64,000 nucleotides of DNA from Candidatus Omnitrophota bacterium. Its GTDB lineage: Bacteria; Omnitrophota; Gorgyraeia; Pluralincolimonadales; Pluralincolimonadaceae. Positions within the stretch are counted from its first letter, which is position 1, and each line of letters begins with the position of its first letter. Both the position numbers and the translations under genes were made by a program. Positions 51,103-60,327 of the stretch are shown here, one piece after another. Location: assembly GCA_041653595.1 (NCBI GenBank), contig JBAZFB010000001.1, positions 62,001 through 126,000 of the forward strand, in the 5' to 3' direction. A model generated the notes under the pieces. It saw only the letters and a program-made list of their open reading frames with translations, was not told the origin of the DNA and ran no database searches.

Positions 51103-51235
51103 ACGGAATTAATTTGGTACTCTAAGCGGGTAAAACTCCATCGGAATTTCTCCTTAAAAGAGCTTTCGCCGGAAGAAAAAAGGAAATCTATTTTATCTCT
51201 TAATTAAAATGGCCACTCCTTAATATGATTACGTA

Positions 51236-51262
51236 GGGCGGCACTTTTATCAAGTGCCGCCC
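51236..51262. repeat. Perfect 11-bp hairpin after the large hydrolase gene
   Basis: GGGCGGCACTT, 5-nt loop, AAGTGCCGCCC, 17 nt after the stop of the 51280-58500 gene. It could help protect the 3' end. The remaining 133 nt to the terminator at 51079-51102 hold nothing else that I can name. Confidence 0.8.
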
Positions 51263-51279
51263 CAATGTGGTTTAAGTCT

Positions 51280-54200
51280 CTAAAACGACCAGCGGATGGA
51301 GTCTATGTAGAATGTAGTGGCGGATTCCGCGGTGATCTTGAACGGGCAGTAGACTTGGCTCAATGTAGCTCCCGAGAAGTCGCTTATCGGTATGGAGACT
51401 TCCTGCCACGACCCGCCGCTCGACGAGATATACTTCGTATAGGTATACCCCGCAGGCGCCTCTATCTCCACCTTTAAGGTCGTTGAACTCTTGACCCAGA
51501 ACTTAAGGTAACCGTTGGCATACGTCGACAGGTCTACTGTGCCGCTCGTATGGAAAACACCCCATCCCGCCCACGCGGTGCTTATCGTCTGGAAGCATTT
51601 TGTCCCTTCAGGCGGGGTTTCGCCGGTATAATCACCGTTCCAACTGCCGAAGCCCCAGGTATAGATACTGCTGCCCTGCGGTATCCCGGAATCGGAGTAG
51701 ACGCTGTAAGCGGTGCCGACGGTGATCTTCGTTTCGGGTTCGTAGGGCTCTCCTGTTGCGGTAAACCTGAAGGTATCGTCCATGCCGATCCTCTCCTCAT
51801 ACGGCTCAACGCCTTCCCTCTTATGGTCGAAGAAGTAAGCGCCCCACATGTAGTTGCTGCCGTAAGGGGTATTTTCGGGAACCTCTATCTCGAAGCTTTC
51901 GTCTCCACTTCCGTCCTCGATAATAAAGTCCTCGCTAGCGTAAGTTTCGCCCGTATAGACATCCTGCAGGAATATCCGCAGGGTCAACGGGAAGGTCACC
52001 GCATACGGCTTCCATGCGGTTATCGTGACTATCGTGTCCAGGCCTTCCCAGACCACCGGTACTTCAACCGTAGTGTCCGGATTGAAGTCCGTCGGGAAGT
52101 TCTCGTCCTCGACCTTCAATCGCGGCGCCCAGTATAACGAGGTCGGTACCTCATATTTATCCGACGTCTCGGTAAACCAGGTTATCCAGTTATACTTTCC
52201 GCCGCTCGCCGAATCCTCCAAGTCCGTATCGGCCGGGTCGTAGTCGGGAACCAGCGCGTATTCCGGGACATACGGACTCCTGAAATCATCCAGGAGGCCA
52301 TTTACCGACTTGGTCTGCAGCCAGTCTTCCAGCCTAAACTGGGCTGCCGACGGATAGCCGGCCAATGTCATCTTCTTTAGCAAGGTGATGATATCGGTGG
52401 CAAGATCTCCGTCGGTCAGGGTTATCCTGTAATATTTACAGGCGGTGTCTAAGTTTATCGTCGGGTTGTAATCGCCGGCCCAGTTGCCCGAGGTGTAAAT
52501 ATTGGTCCACGAGCTTCTGTCCGGGGACTTCTCGACGGTCAACTGGCTCCATGTGCCCGCGAAACTAAAGTTCATCGTCAACGTCGGAGATGTCGCTGAG
52601 GAGATGTCTTTAAATGCCATGGACAACTGCGGCCTTGTGCCGCTCGTGTTGGCGTTGCTGATCCATGTAGTGGTTGTCTCGGTAAGCCAGCTGTTGGGGT
52701 CGGCCTTGCCGTCGAACATCGGGCTGCCGCCGTAGACCTCATTTGTAAGGCCGTCGCCGTTATCGCCGTCTTCCTTAAAACCGAAGTTGAGTTTAAGCGT
52801 ATCATTCCTCGTGTTGTATGCGATCCAGTTATCGAACGTCCTGCCGCCGGTTGAAAGGAATGTCGCGCCGGCGTGGTAGAGGCCGTAGCCGGAGATGCTG
52901 GACTCGTAACCCGGGTCGTTAAACGAGGTGTAGAAGCCCATATGGTCCGTCCACGGGTCGGCCGAATCCCACGGATAGGTATAGATCGTCCAATAGATGT
53001 TATCGTCGCCGCTCATGGTCGTATCCGGGATCTCGAATTGGAGGTTCTCGGTCCCGTTGGGATCTATCGTCCATATCTCCTTTTCGGCTAACAGGAAATC
53101 GCCGTCTTCTTCATTCGGCGTGGCATATTTAAGCTGGATCCTCATCTTATAGATCTCTCTTGTCGTCCAATCGAAGACGTTCTGAGAGACCTGGCCGAAT
53201 TCGTCCGTCAACTGGTCGTCGGTGTCGACGCCGTAGTTGAAGACGAAGGTCTTTCCTTTCTTCTCGCCGGTATCCGATGTGGCGAAGTAGGCGTCGTCGA
53301 AATAATACGTTCCCTGGTTCCATTCGTATAATTCGATTGAGGCAACCCTTTCCCAGTCTATCCCCGCTGTCTGCGAAACGGGCCATGATATCAAAGTCCA
53401 CTCGTTCTGGACGGCCGACATCGTCGACCAGACCGCCGAGCTTAGATTGCCCCATTTGTCCTTGAATTTGATCTGTAACGAATTGCTGCCTTGCGTGTCA
53501 TATACCCAGACGTAGAAATCGGTCATAGTCGCCAGATTCATATATCCGATAGGCGCGGCGATGTTAATACCGAGCGTGCCGCCGCCTGATGCGGATATCA
53601 TCTTGACCGAACGGGTGCCGCTATGGACGATCGTCGTCTCGAACGCGGGATTAGACTGCCAGGCGTCATAGTAGTAATCGCCGGGGGTCGAATTGCCGGG
53701 CTCGAGGTTCTGGAAGGAAACGTTCTCCTTGGTCAGTAGGTTGCTTATCAAAGCAGGTGCGGAAGAGGCCGCGTTCTTTATATCGGCGATCTTCGTGCCT
53801 GTCGTAACCGTCGTCCAGGAGATCGCGGAAGCGCCCGAAGCCGTCGCTATATTCTGGCCGTTGGAGTAATCCTTGGTGATGTAATGAGTGTTGTCGGTAA
53901 CCTGCAGGTTCAACAGGTCGCTTAAGGTCGTATACCCTGAATCGACGCCAAAGGCGCTCTCGATCCTTCCGGTGCCCGATGAGCCGTCCGGCTGCTTGAT
54001 GCCGACGCCGCCGTCCGTGGCCACGACCGTAAACTGTCCCGCCTGCAAATACGCCTTTATGTTGTAGCATTCGTCGTTATTCATGACATAGACGCTCGGC
54101 AGGACCACGATCGGGAAGAATTCTTTCAAGTAACCCCAATCGAGGTTAAGCAGGTTGCCGTCGAGGCCTCTCTCGTTATCGTCGATGAAATAGTAACCCA

Positions 54201-57200
54201 ACACGGGTTCCCATACGCCCAGCTGTGAGGCCTTTGCGCCCACTCCTATCTTTCCGCTGGCGAGGCCGGTGTTGGTAAACCCGCCTTGATACTCATTATC
54301 AAGATAGACCTGGAAGTTCGGTCCCGCCGCGATAACTTTCAATGTATGGAAGGTGCCGGCCGAGAGGGGGTTTGCGAGGTTGGCTACATTACCTCCGAAC
54401 TCCTGGCCATTTACCCTTCCGCCGTACTTCACCCTCCAGAGCCCATAGTTGTTGTAGGGCTTGACGTAGTAGAAGTTGTTGTTATCCTGATAACGGAAGA
54501 CAAGGTACGCCTCCGCGAAGTACGGGTCCATTGTGACGTACTTGAATTTCATCTCGGCGGTATAGTCTGTCCATGCCGAGTTTCCCGCAACCGAGATATT
54601 ATAGCTCTGGCTCATTCGGTCGATGCTGTACTCATAGCTCGGCACCGTCCAGCGGCTCGAACCTTCCGCCACCGTCCAGTTGTTCGCGTTGCCGCTGCTG
54701 AAATCATCCGAGAACAGGGTATTGCCGCCGCTCGTTACCACGACGTCATCGAAATCGGTGACCGCCGGGTTGGAATGGACGTAGCCTAAGTCCTCAAGCC
54801 AATCGCAGACCTGGTTTACCTTATTGTAATGGGTTGAATACAGCGCCTGCGTCTTGGCGGACCTTACGACCGCTATGCGCTGCGGGAAGGAAGTCTCCCT
54901 GCTGATAGGCGTATTCTCCCATGATTGATATTCATACAGGTCCTCCCACTTGAAATTGACGGAGTAGCTCTGTCCTTTGTTTAACGCGGTCGGAAGAGAC
55001 GTGGTGGGAGCCGCTCCCCATTCCAATTGCGTCTTTTGATACGACTCCGCCACCTTTACGCTCGACTCCTCCAGCCAGGCATGAATGACGTAATTTCCTC
55101 CGTCTGGAGTCGATATATAGTCGCTGTCGGCCTTGTTCGCATCCGGTATCCAGAGCCACAGCGTCTGTTCGCCTGCTCCGGTGACGGTGGTATTCATCGA
55201 CTCATAGATCTCGTTGGGGGTGTTATCCCCGTTGTCGCCGTCTTCCTGGAAAGCGACGTATAATGTCAGATCCGATGCCGCCAGGGTATCATACCTTACC
55301 TTGACCTGATACGACTTATCCCCCATGGGGTGGACGACAGCCGGCGCGTCAAGTATCGTAGCCTTCTTTGAAGGAGAACCGCTGTAAGCCTTTATCAGTT
55401 CATGGCCGTCGGGTACCAGCGTCAAATTAAACGTCCCGTCGCTGTTCTCTTCTATAACCCCGCCTGTGGTCAGATTCTCGACTGTCCTCCCGCTGATCAG
55501 GCTCGTCGTTATCGTCACGCTCTCGTTCTGGTCGTTTCTGTAATTCTTGGCCGATATCAGGATGGAGCCGTCGCTCCCGGTCCTGTAACAGACCTGGACA
55601 TATTGAGAGCCCGTGACATTCAAACTCGGCTGTATGCCGAAGCCGGTCAAGAATATAGCCTTCATCCAATCGTAATGCTTTGCCCACGGGATTATATCCT
55701 GTTTGCCGTCGCCGTCTCCGTCCGGGCTTATGTCTCCCAGGCTGAACGTCGTTATAGCGGCCTTGGATGTCCCGTTGTCCTTTATCACAAGCGCAGGGTT
55801 GCCGTTTGAATGGGTGGCATAGACCGTGCCTGTCGTAGCGGTGATCATATTGCTGTATTTCCAGACGCGGAAGACATCCTGTCTTGATGCGGTCAACGGC
55901 GAAAGCGCCTGGGTGACCGTCGTGGTGATGGGCGTAAAATTAATCCCATATTGGCCGTTTCTTGCCGGGTCATCATAACCGGAGGTATTCGCGGCATTGA
56001 CGCCGAAGATATTGCCCATCTCTGTTGTGAAGTCGCCTAATGAGTTTACGTGGTAGTCCTGCATTCCGGGCAGGTCCGCGTCCGCGTAGATGTTGACGCC
56101 CGCGGGAATTATCTTTGTGCGGATATAATTCATATCCCCCGGGTAGGTCCGCATATTCCTCGGCAGTATTATAGCCGCGTAAGAACTGTAATCGGCCGGC
56201 GTGCCGTTATTCTTCTCGAAACTCTGGAACGCAATCTGGCTTCCAGATACATAGGTCGCCTGATCTAAATAATAGACGCCCTGATTCCATTCATAGAGCT
56301 CGACCGATGCGATCCTGTCTTTGTTGAGATTGGGAACGCTTGGATACTGCGTCATGTCCCAGTTTATCTGTGTCCACTGGTTCTGCACCGAATTGTTCGA
56401 AGACCACAGGCAATAGCCGTCGCCTCCCGACCCTCCGTCGCCTTCCGCGTCTCTTAAGCGCAGTTGGATAGAGTTATTCCCCTGCGTATCATAGACCCAG
56501 ACAGAGAAACCGGTAGCGCTGCTTAAATCCATTACCTGAGCGCTGTTGGCCGGGTATACCGCAACCGTCCCGCCGCCGCTTCCGGCAGTTATCTTCAGGG
56601 ATCTCGTCCCGGCATAAACCGTCGAAAGGTTTATCACGGGATCAGACTGCCAGATATCCTTAAAATATTTCGAAGCCAAAAGAGCGGTCCTGTCGATAAA
56701 TGCGGGGTTCAGCCCCAGCCTCGTCAACGGGCCGTAGAGCTGCTGCATGTTGCATTCATAACGGTTATACATCCCGTCGGTCGCATCCGACCAGTAGAAC
56801 GCCACATCCGGGGTGGGGTCGGTCGAATTTCCTATAAGCCCTTCGACGTCTATCTGCTCCATCAGATTATAGGTATCCCTTACGACCCAGAACGAAGGCT
56901 TGATCCTTCTGTCGGCATATACGATGCCGAAACCTTTTTCCCTGTCTGTAATATAGGGCCTGTCATTCCAGGTGAAGACGTGGACGCCTATGGCACCCGC
57001 TTCCAATTCCTCCCATAAGGAATTTCTTATCAGCGGTCCCTGGTTCAGTTCGTTCATCCCGGAATACATTGTCTCGGAACTCGTGAAACCGGTCTCGGTG
57101 CAGAGAACGGGCAGACCCGTCCTCCATTTGGCATTTATCACTCCCCACCGGCCTGTCTGGGACTCATGCCCCAACAGGTCCCACGGATAATTATTTATAG

Positions 57201-58500
57201 ACCAGAAATCAAGCGGAGCGCCTATATCCCTGCAGGCCTTCGCGATCTTGGCCGTATCCTCTGCGTGATAACGCCAATCCTCCTCGCCCCATTGCATGCC
57301 GACGGTGGCATAGGAGATAAGATGGTTCGGGTCGGATTGCCTTACCGCCTGCGCGCCCAGGGAGGTAAAACTCGCTATACTATCCTCTCTCCACTGGACC
57401 AGGTCCCACCATGCGCCCGGATTATAGACGGCCGGGTTCGGGTTGCCGCTGGCGATCCCGCCCGGATCATTCGGCGGCCACTTCGAGGTATCGCAATAGT
57501 CATCGCGGGTGTAATATTCCGGCATTATGACCGTGGTGAAGGAAGCGTATGTTGTGCCCCAAACCTGGTTTAATGCGGCGATAGTGCCATATTTTGCCGA
57601 CAGCCAGGTCCTGAAGGCGCTTTCGCAATCGGCGTCATAGCCGTCCTGCTTTCCGCTCCATAGCCCAAGATAACCGTATTCGTTTCCGACTATCCAGCCG
57701 ACGATAGTGGGATTGTCTTTGTATCTGGCCGCAACGGCAGATAGAAACTCGGCATACTGCGCGCGGGCGTTGGCGTTCTCGTAGGAGATAATATCCGACT
57801 TCCAACGGGCCTGTTGAAATACCCCCTCGTTATCGTACCCCGGCGGATGCATTGTAAACCCGCTCTGAGTAAACCAGTCGGGCGGCCATTGATAACCGAC
57901 GAGCGCGAAGATCCTGATGCCGCGCTGGGCCGCTGCCTGCACGAAATAATCGTAGTTCGTCCAATCGAACTGGTTATCGCCGGCTGACTCTATCTGTTTC
58001 CAGACGAAATCGACCCTTATGGAATTAACATTTGCCTTGACCATCTCGTCCAGGTCGTAATCGATCTGCTCGAAGGTCTGCCACATGCCGAGGGGCCGGT
58101 TCCATGTCTGATACGCTATCCCGTGAGGGATCCAGTAGTCGTTCTTTGCCTCGTCCCATAAATAACCGTTTTTAAATGTAATAAATACCTGCCCCGTAAA
58201 ATCCTGATCCAGCTGGTCGGCGCTTAAAGGGGTATAACTTTTTGAGGCGGGGCTGGTCTTCCAGCCGAACTTTGAGGGAGTAACCGTATAATTACCCGAC
58301 GATAAACTTACAAATTCGTAATAGCCGTTTGCGCCTGTCGTGTAATTCTGGCTTGCCGCTCCAGTCAGGGCAACGGATACGCCGCTTATGCCCTGGGCGC
58401 TAGAGTCTTTGACATAGCCATTTATGGTATAAGCGTATGCCTGACTCGATAGAACAAAAAGAAAAAGCGCTGTGACAAAAAACCATTTCTTCCTCATCAT
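51280..58500 (-). CDS. Giant secreted multidomain glycoside hydrolase (GH42-like)
   Basis: A 2406-residue secreted protein. After a signal peptide (about 1-23) come a carboxypeptidase-regulatory-like beta sandwich (about 24-100), a TIM-barrel glycoside hydrolase (about 110-560) with acid/base Glu274 in WIVGNEYGY and nucleophile Glu469 in PVLCTETGF, then a trimer-like domain. Two near-copies of a carbohydrate-binding jelly roll follow (about 620-760 and 1617-1750; each with VWVYDTQG and YEWNQG), a laminin-G-like domain (about 1255-1470) and another binding module at the very end (about 2265-2405). The catalytic domain resembles GH42/GH35 beta-galactosidases. No sorting tag is seen at the C-terminus. 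Confidence 0.85.
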   Translation of the reverse strand: MMRKKWFFVTALFLFVLSSQAYAYTINGYVKDSSAQGISGVSVALTGAASQNYTTGANGYYEFVSLSSGNYTVTPSKFGWKTSPASKSYTPLSADQLDQDFTGQVFITFKNGYLWDEAKNDYWIPHGIAYQTWNRPLGMWQTFEQIDYDLDEMVKANVNSIRVDFVWKQIESAGDNQFDWTNYDYFVQAAAQRGIRIFALVGYQWPPDWFTQSGFTMHPPGYDNEGVFQQARWKSDIISYENANARAQYAEFLSAVAARYKDNPTIVGWIVGNEYGYLGLWSGKQDGYDADCESAFRTWLSAKYGTIAALNQVWGTTYASFTTVIMPEYYTRDDYCDTSKWPPNDPGGIASGNPNPAVYNPGAWWDLVQWREDSIASFTSLGAQAVRQSDPNHLISYATVGMQWGEEDWRYHAEDTAKIAKACRDIGAPLDFWSINNYPWDLLGHESQTGRWGVINAKWRTGLPVLCTETGFTSSETMYSGMNELNQGPLIRNSLWEELEAGAIGVHVFTWNDRPYITDREKGFGIVYADRRIKPSFWVVRDTYNLMEQIDVEGLIGNSTDPTPDVAFYWSDATDGMYNRYECNMQQLYGPLTRLGLNPAFIDRTALLASKYFKDIWQSDPVINLSTVYAGTRSLKITAGSGGGTVAVYPANSAQVMDLSSATGFSVWVYDTQGNNSIQLRLRDAEGDGGSGGDGYCLWSSNNSVQNQWTQINWDMTQYPSVPNLNKDRIASVELYEWNQGVYYLDQATYVSGSQIAFQSFEKNNGTPADYSSYAAIILPRNMRTYPGDMNYIRTKIIPAGVNIYADADLPGMQDYHVNSLGDFTTEMGNIFGVNAANTSGYDDPARNGQYGINFTPITTTVTQALSPLTASRQDVFRVWKYSNMITATTGTVYATHSNGNPALVIKDNGTSKAAITTFSLGDISPDGDGDGKQDIIPWAKHYDWMKAIFLTGFGIQPSLNVTGSQYVQVCYRTGSDGSILISAKNYRNDQNESVTITTSLISGRTVENLTTGGVIEENSDGTFNLTLVPDGHELIKAYSGSPSKKATILDAPAVVHPMGDKSYQVKVRYDTLAASDLTLYVAFQEDGDNGDNTPNEIYESMNTTVTGAGEQTLWLWIPDANKADSDYISTPDGGNYVIHAWLEESSVKVAESYQKTQLEWGAAPTTSLPTALNKGQSYSVNFKWEDLYEYQSWENTPISRETSFPQRIAVVRSAKTQALYSTHYNKVNQVCDWLEDLGYVHSNPAVTDFDDVVVTSGGNTLFSDDFSSGNANNWTVAEGSSRWTVPSYEYSIDRMSQSYNISVAGNSAWTDYTAEMKFKYVTMDPYFAEAYLVFRYQDNNNFYYVKPYNNYGLWRVKYGGRVNGQEFGGNVANLANPLSAGTFHTLKVIAAGPNFQVYLDNEYQGGFTNTGLASGKIGVGAKASQLGVWEPVLGYYFIDDNERGLDGNLLNLDWGYLKEFFPIVVLPSVYVMNNDECYNIKAYLQAGQFTVVATDGGVGIKQPDGSSGTGRIESAFGVDSGYTTLSDLLNLQVTDNTHYITKDYSNGQNIATASGASAISWTTVTTGTKIADIKNAASSAPALISNLLTKENVSFQNLEPGNSTPGDYYYDAWQSNPAFETTIVHSGTRSVKMISASGGGTLGINIAAPIGYMNLATMTDFYVWVYDTQGSNSLQIKFKDKWGNLSSAVWSTMSAVQNEWTLISWPVSQTAGIDWERVASIELYEWNQGTYYFDDAYFATSDTGEKKGKTFVFNYGVDTDDQLTDEFGQVSQNVFDWTTREIYKMRIQLKYATPNEEDGDFLLAEKEIWTIDPNGTENLQFEIPDTTMSGDDNIYWTIYTYPWDSADPWTDHMGFYTSFNDPGYESSISGYGLYHAGATFLSTGGRTFDNWIAYNTRNDTLKLNFGFKEDGDNGDGLTNEVYGGSPMFDGKADPNSWLTETTTTWISNANTSGTRPQLSMAFKDISSATSPTLTMNFSFAGTWSQLTVEKSPDRSSWTNIYTSGNWAGDYNPTINLDTACKYYRITLTDGDLATDIITLLKKMTLAGYPSAAQFRLEDWLQTKSVNGLLDDFRSPYVPEYALVPDYDPADTDLEDSASGGKYNWITWFTETSDKYEVPTSLYWAPRLKVEDENFPTDFNPDTTVEVPVVWEGLDTIVTITAWKPYAVTFPLTLRIFLQDVYTGETYASEDFIIEDGSGDESFEIEVPENTPYGSNYMWGAYFFDHKREGVEPYEERIGMDDTFRFTATGEPYEPETKITVGTAYSVYSDSGIPQGSSIYTWGFGSWNGDYTGETPPEGTKCFQTISTAWAGWGVFHTSGTVDLSTYANGYLKFWVKSSTTLKVEIEAPAGYTYTKYISSSGGSWQEVSIPISDFSGATLSQVYCPFKITAESATTFYIDSIRWSF

Positions 58501-58685
58501 GTTACCCCCTACTTTTTATCTTAAAAACGTGTCGAGTAATAAAAGAAAAAAACGGCGATTTTTTAAAATCGCCGTTTAGTATTTTCTTTTCGGTGAGAAC
58601 CGAAACCTGCTGAACTCATTTTTTGAAACCTTCTGAAGGACTGATTTTTTGTCTGAGTCTTCAAGAAAGGTGTGGAAACAGTGGG
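58501..58685 (-). promoter_or_regulatory. Leader with terminator hairpin before the giant hydrolase gene
   Basis: Between the promoter at 58686-58713 and the ATG, the transcript leader of about 180 nt contains an imperfect stem (about 58632-58665), a 7-bp hairpin TTTCGGT/ACCGAAA (58588-58605), and then a 13-bp terminator stem (58550-58577) with a T run, only 50 nt before the start codon. A terminator placed between a promoter and its gene suggests attenuation or a riboswitch-like control. Confidence 0.6.
58550..58577 (-). terminator. Intrinsic terminator in the giant-gene leader
   Basis: AAACGGCGATTTT pairs with AAAATCGCCGTTT across a 2-nt loop (effective loop larger). On the minus strand the stem is followed by TTTTCTTTTATT. 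The core AACGGCGATT stem is the same as at 51079-51102. Confidence 0.85.
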
Positions 58686-58713
58686 AGTATACATCAAATA
58701 TTAATTTTGTCAA
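58686..58713 (-). promoter_or_regulatory. Promoter of the giant hydrolase gene
   Basis: Minus strand TTGACA (forward 58708-58713), 16-nt spacer, TATACT (forward 58686-58691). It lies 30 nt after the response-regulator stop and about 186 nt before the giant gene. Confidence 0.82.
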
Positions 58714-58743
58714 GTAAAAATTTTTAGGGCCTTTCAAATATAT

Positions 58744-59106
58744 TTATTTCGTCCCCAAAACTTCCTTTAATACCTGGACTATCTCTTCCTTCTTTACCGG
58801 CTTGTTGACGAACTTGCTCACGCCGGTCTCTATCGCCTTGGCGTATATATCCCAGTCTCCGAATGCTGTTATCATGACAACAGGGATAGAGGGAAACTCC
58901 TTCTTCGACTTCTTCAGGAAGACAAGGCCGTTCTCGCCCGGCATGGAGAGGTCCGCGAAGACGATGCCGAACTTCTCCTTCTTGATGGCGGCGAGGCCCT
59001 CGGCGGTATTAAGCGAGACCGAAACCTCATGCCCCTCGCTCTTCAATATCTTGGAAAAGGCCACACCGAACTCAACATCATCGTCGACCAGCAATATCTT
59101 TGCCAT
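58744..59106 (-). CDS. Single-domain response regulator (CheY-like)
   Basis: A 120-residue receiver domain with all key residues: Asp8-10 acidic cluster, phosphoacceptor Asp52 in FADLSMPGENG, Thr80 in MITAFG and Lys102 in NKPVKKEE. There is no output domain, so it must act by protein contact or pass phosphate on. It lies 15 nt after the histidine kinase and is probably its partner. It ends 30 nt before the promoter of the giant hydrolase gene. Confidence 0.95.
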   Translation of the reverse strand: MAKILLVDDDVEFGVAFSKILKSEGHEVSVSLNTAEGLAAIKKEKFGIVFADLSMPGENGLVFLKKSKKEFPSIPVVMITAFGDWDIYAKAIETGVSKFVNKPVKKEEIVQVLKEVLGTK

Positions 59107-59121
59107 TAAAGCGCCTCCTTT

Positions 59122-60327
59122 TCAGACCACGAACGGCAATCTTATCTTTACTTTAGTGCCTCTATTGACTTTGCTTTCGCAGGATATGCCCCCGCCCGCG
59201 GTGATGACCATGTCGCGCGCTATATAAAGCCCCAGTCCGGTACCCACATCTTTTGTAGTGAAGAATGGCTCGAATATCCTTCTAAGATTTTCCCGGGCTA
59301 TCCCGACACCCGTATCCTCGACCGTGATCTCGACGTCATCCTTTTCCTTTTTTGTATAGACCCTGATCTGTCCGCCCGACGGCATAGCCTCGAAGGAATT
59401 CCTCATGATGTTCAACATGATCTGCCGCAATTGGCTCTCTTCGATCCTGGCGTTGGGCAGGCCTTTCTCGAGTTCCTTAAGGAACGAGATGCCTTTGCGG
59501 CTCGCCTCTTTTTCCAGAAACTTCACGAGCGAATCAAGGAGGGCGCTTACGTCACAGCTTTTATATTCGGACCTCGACTTCCTCATGAACTTAAGGTGTT
59601 CCCCGACGACATCGTTGACCTCCTGGACCTCGTTCATGATGGAGCCTATCAGCGTCCCGGCTTCTTTGGCATCTACCCCCTGGCATTTCTTTATTTGCTC
59701 GGCCAGGAGTTCGGCGTTAAGGCTGATAGTGCTCAGGGGATTCCTTACCGCGTGCGCTATCTGGGACGACATCAGCCCCATGGCCGCGAGCTGTTCGGCA
59801 TTGACGAGCTGGCGGTGCATCCGCCTCTCCCTTTCCGAGAGATACCCCATAGTGACTGCCAGGAGCAAGAGGAATCCCGCGCGCAGCGAGATATCGGTCC
59901 AATGGATCTTTATCAGGCAGTCCGGACAGGAAAAGATGTAGACGCCCGAGACGAGCAGGGCTATTCCGATACTGGCAAAGAGGCCGTAATAAAAAGAATG
60001 TATGGCGGCGAGGAGGAAAAATCCCAAAGTGAAGGTCGAATTGAGCCCGCCGGTCATCGGCACGACCACGCTGAGGAAGATGAGATCGACGAGCAGCTCA
60101 AAGAAATATATCTTGGGGGCCTTGTCGGCGAACTTGAATACGCACAAGTACAGCGCGAGATTGTAAACGAAGTAGATCCCGATAATGACGAGGAATAAGA
60201 GCTTGGCGCCGGGGGGCATAGGATGGTACAGCCCCCAGATCATCGCGCCGAAGACCGCCAATAACTTGACCAGCGCGAAAGCGAAATCCGTCGGGTCGAT
60301 ATTAAAGATATGCCTCTCCGGTCTCAT
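59122..60327 (-). CDS. Membrane histidine kinase
   Basis: A 401-residue sensor kinase: about six membrane spans in residues 15-165 with very short loops, then a DHp helix with phosphohistidine His192 in QIAHAVRNPLSTISL, and a complete ATP domain (N box LNIMRNSFEAMPSGG, G1 VEDTGVGI, F/G2 FFTTKDVGTGLGLYIA). No PAS or HAMP domain. The signal may be sensed in the membrane itself. It overlaps the glycogen debranching enzyme gene by 4 nt (ATGA). Confidence 0.94.
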   Translation of the reverse strand: MRPERHIFNIDPTDFAFALVKLLAVFGAMIWGLYHPMPPGAKLLFLVIIGIYFVYNLALYLCVFKFADKAPKIYFFELLVDLIFLSVVVPMTGGLNSTFTLGFFLLAAIHSFYYGLFASIGIALLVSGVYIFSCPDCLIKIHWTDISLRAGFLLLLAVTMGYLSERERRMHRQLVNAEQLAAMGLMSSQIAHAVRNPLSTISLNAELLAEQIKKCQGVDAKEAGTLIGSIMNEVQEVNDVVGEHLKFMRKSRSEYKSCDVSALLDSLVKFLEKEASRKGISFLKELEKGLPNARIEESQLRQIMLNIMRNSFEAMPSGGQIRVYTKKEKDDVEITVEDTGVGIARENLRRIFEPFFTTKDVGTGLGLYIARDMVITAGGGISCESKVNRGTKVKIRLPFVV

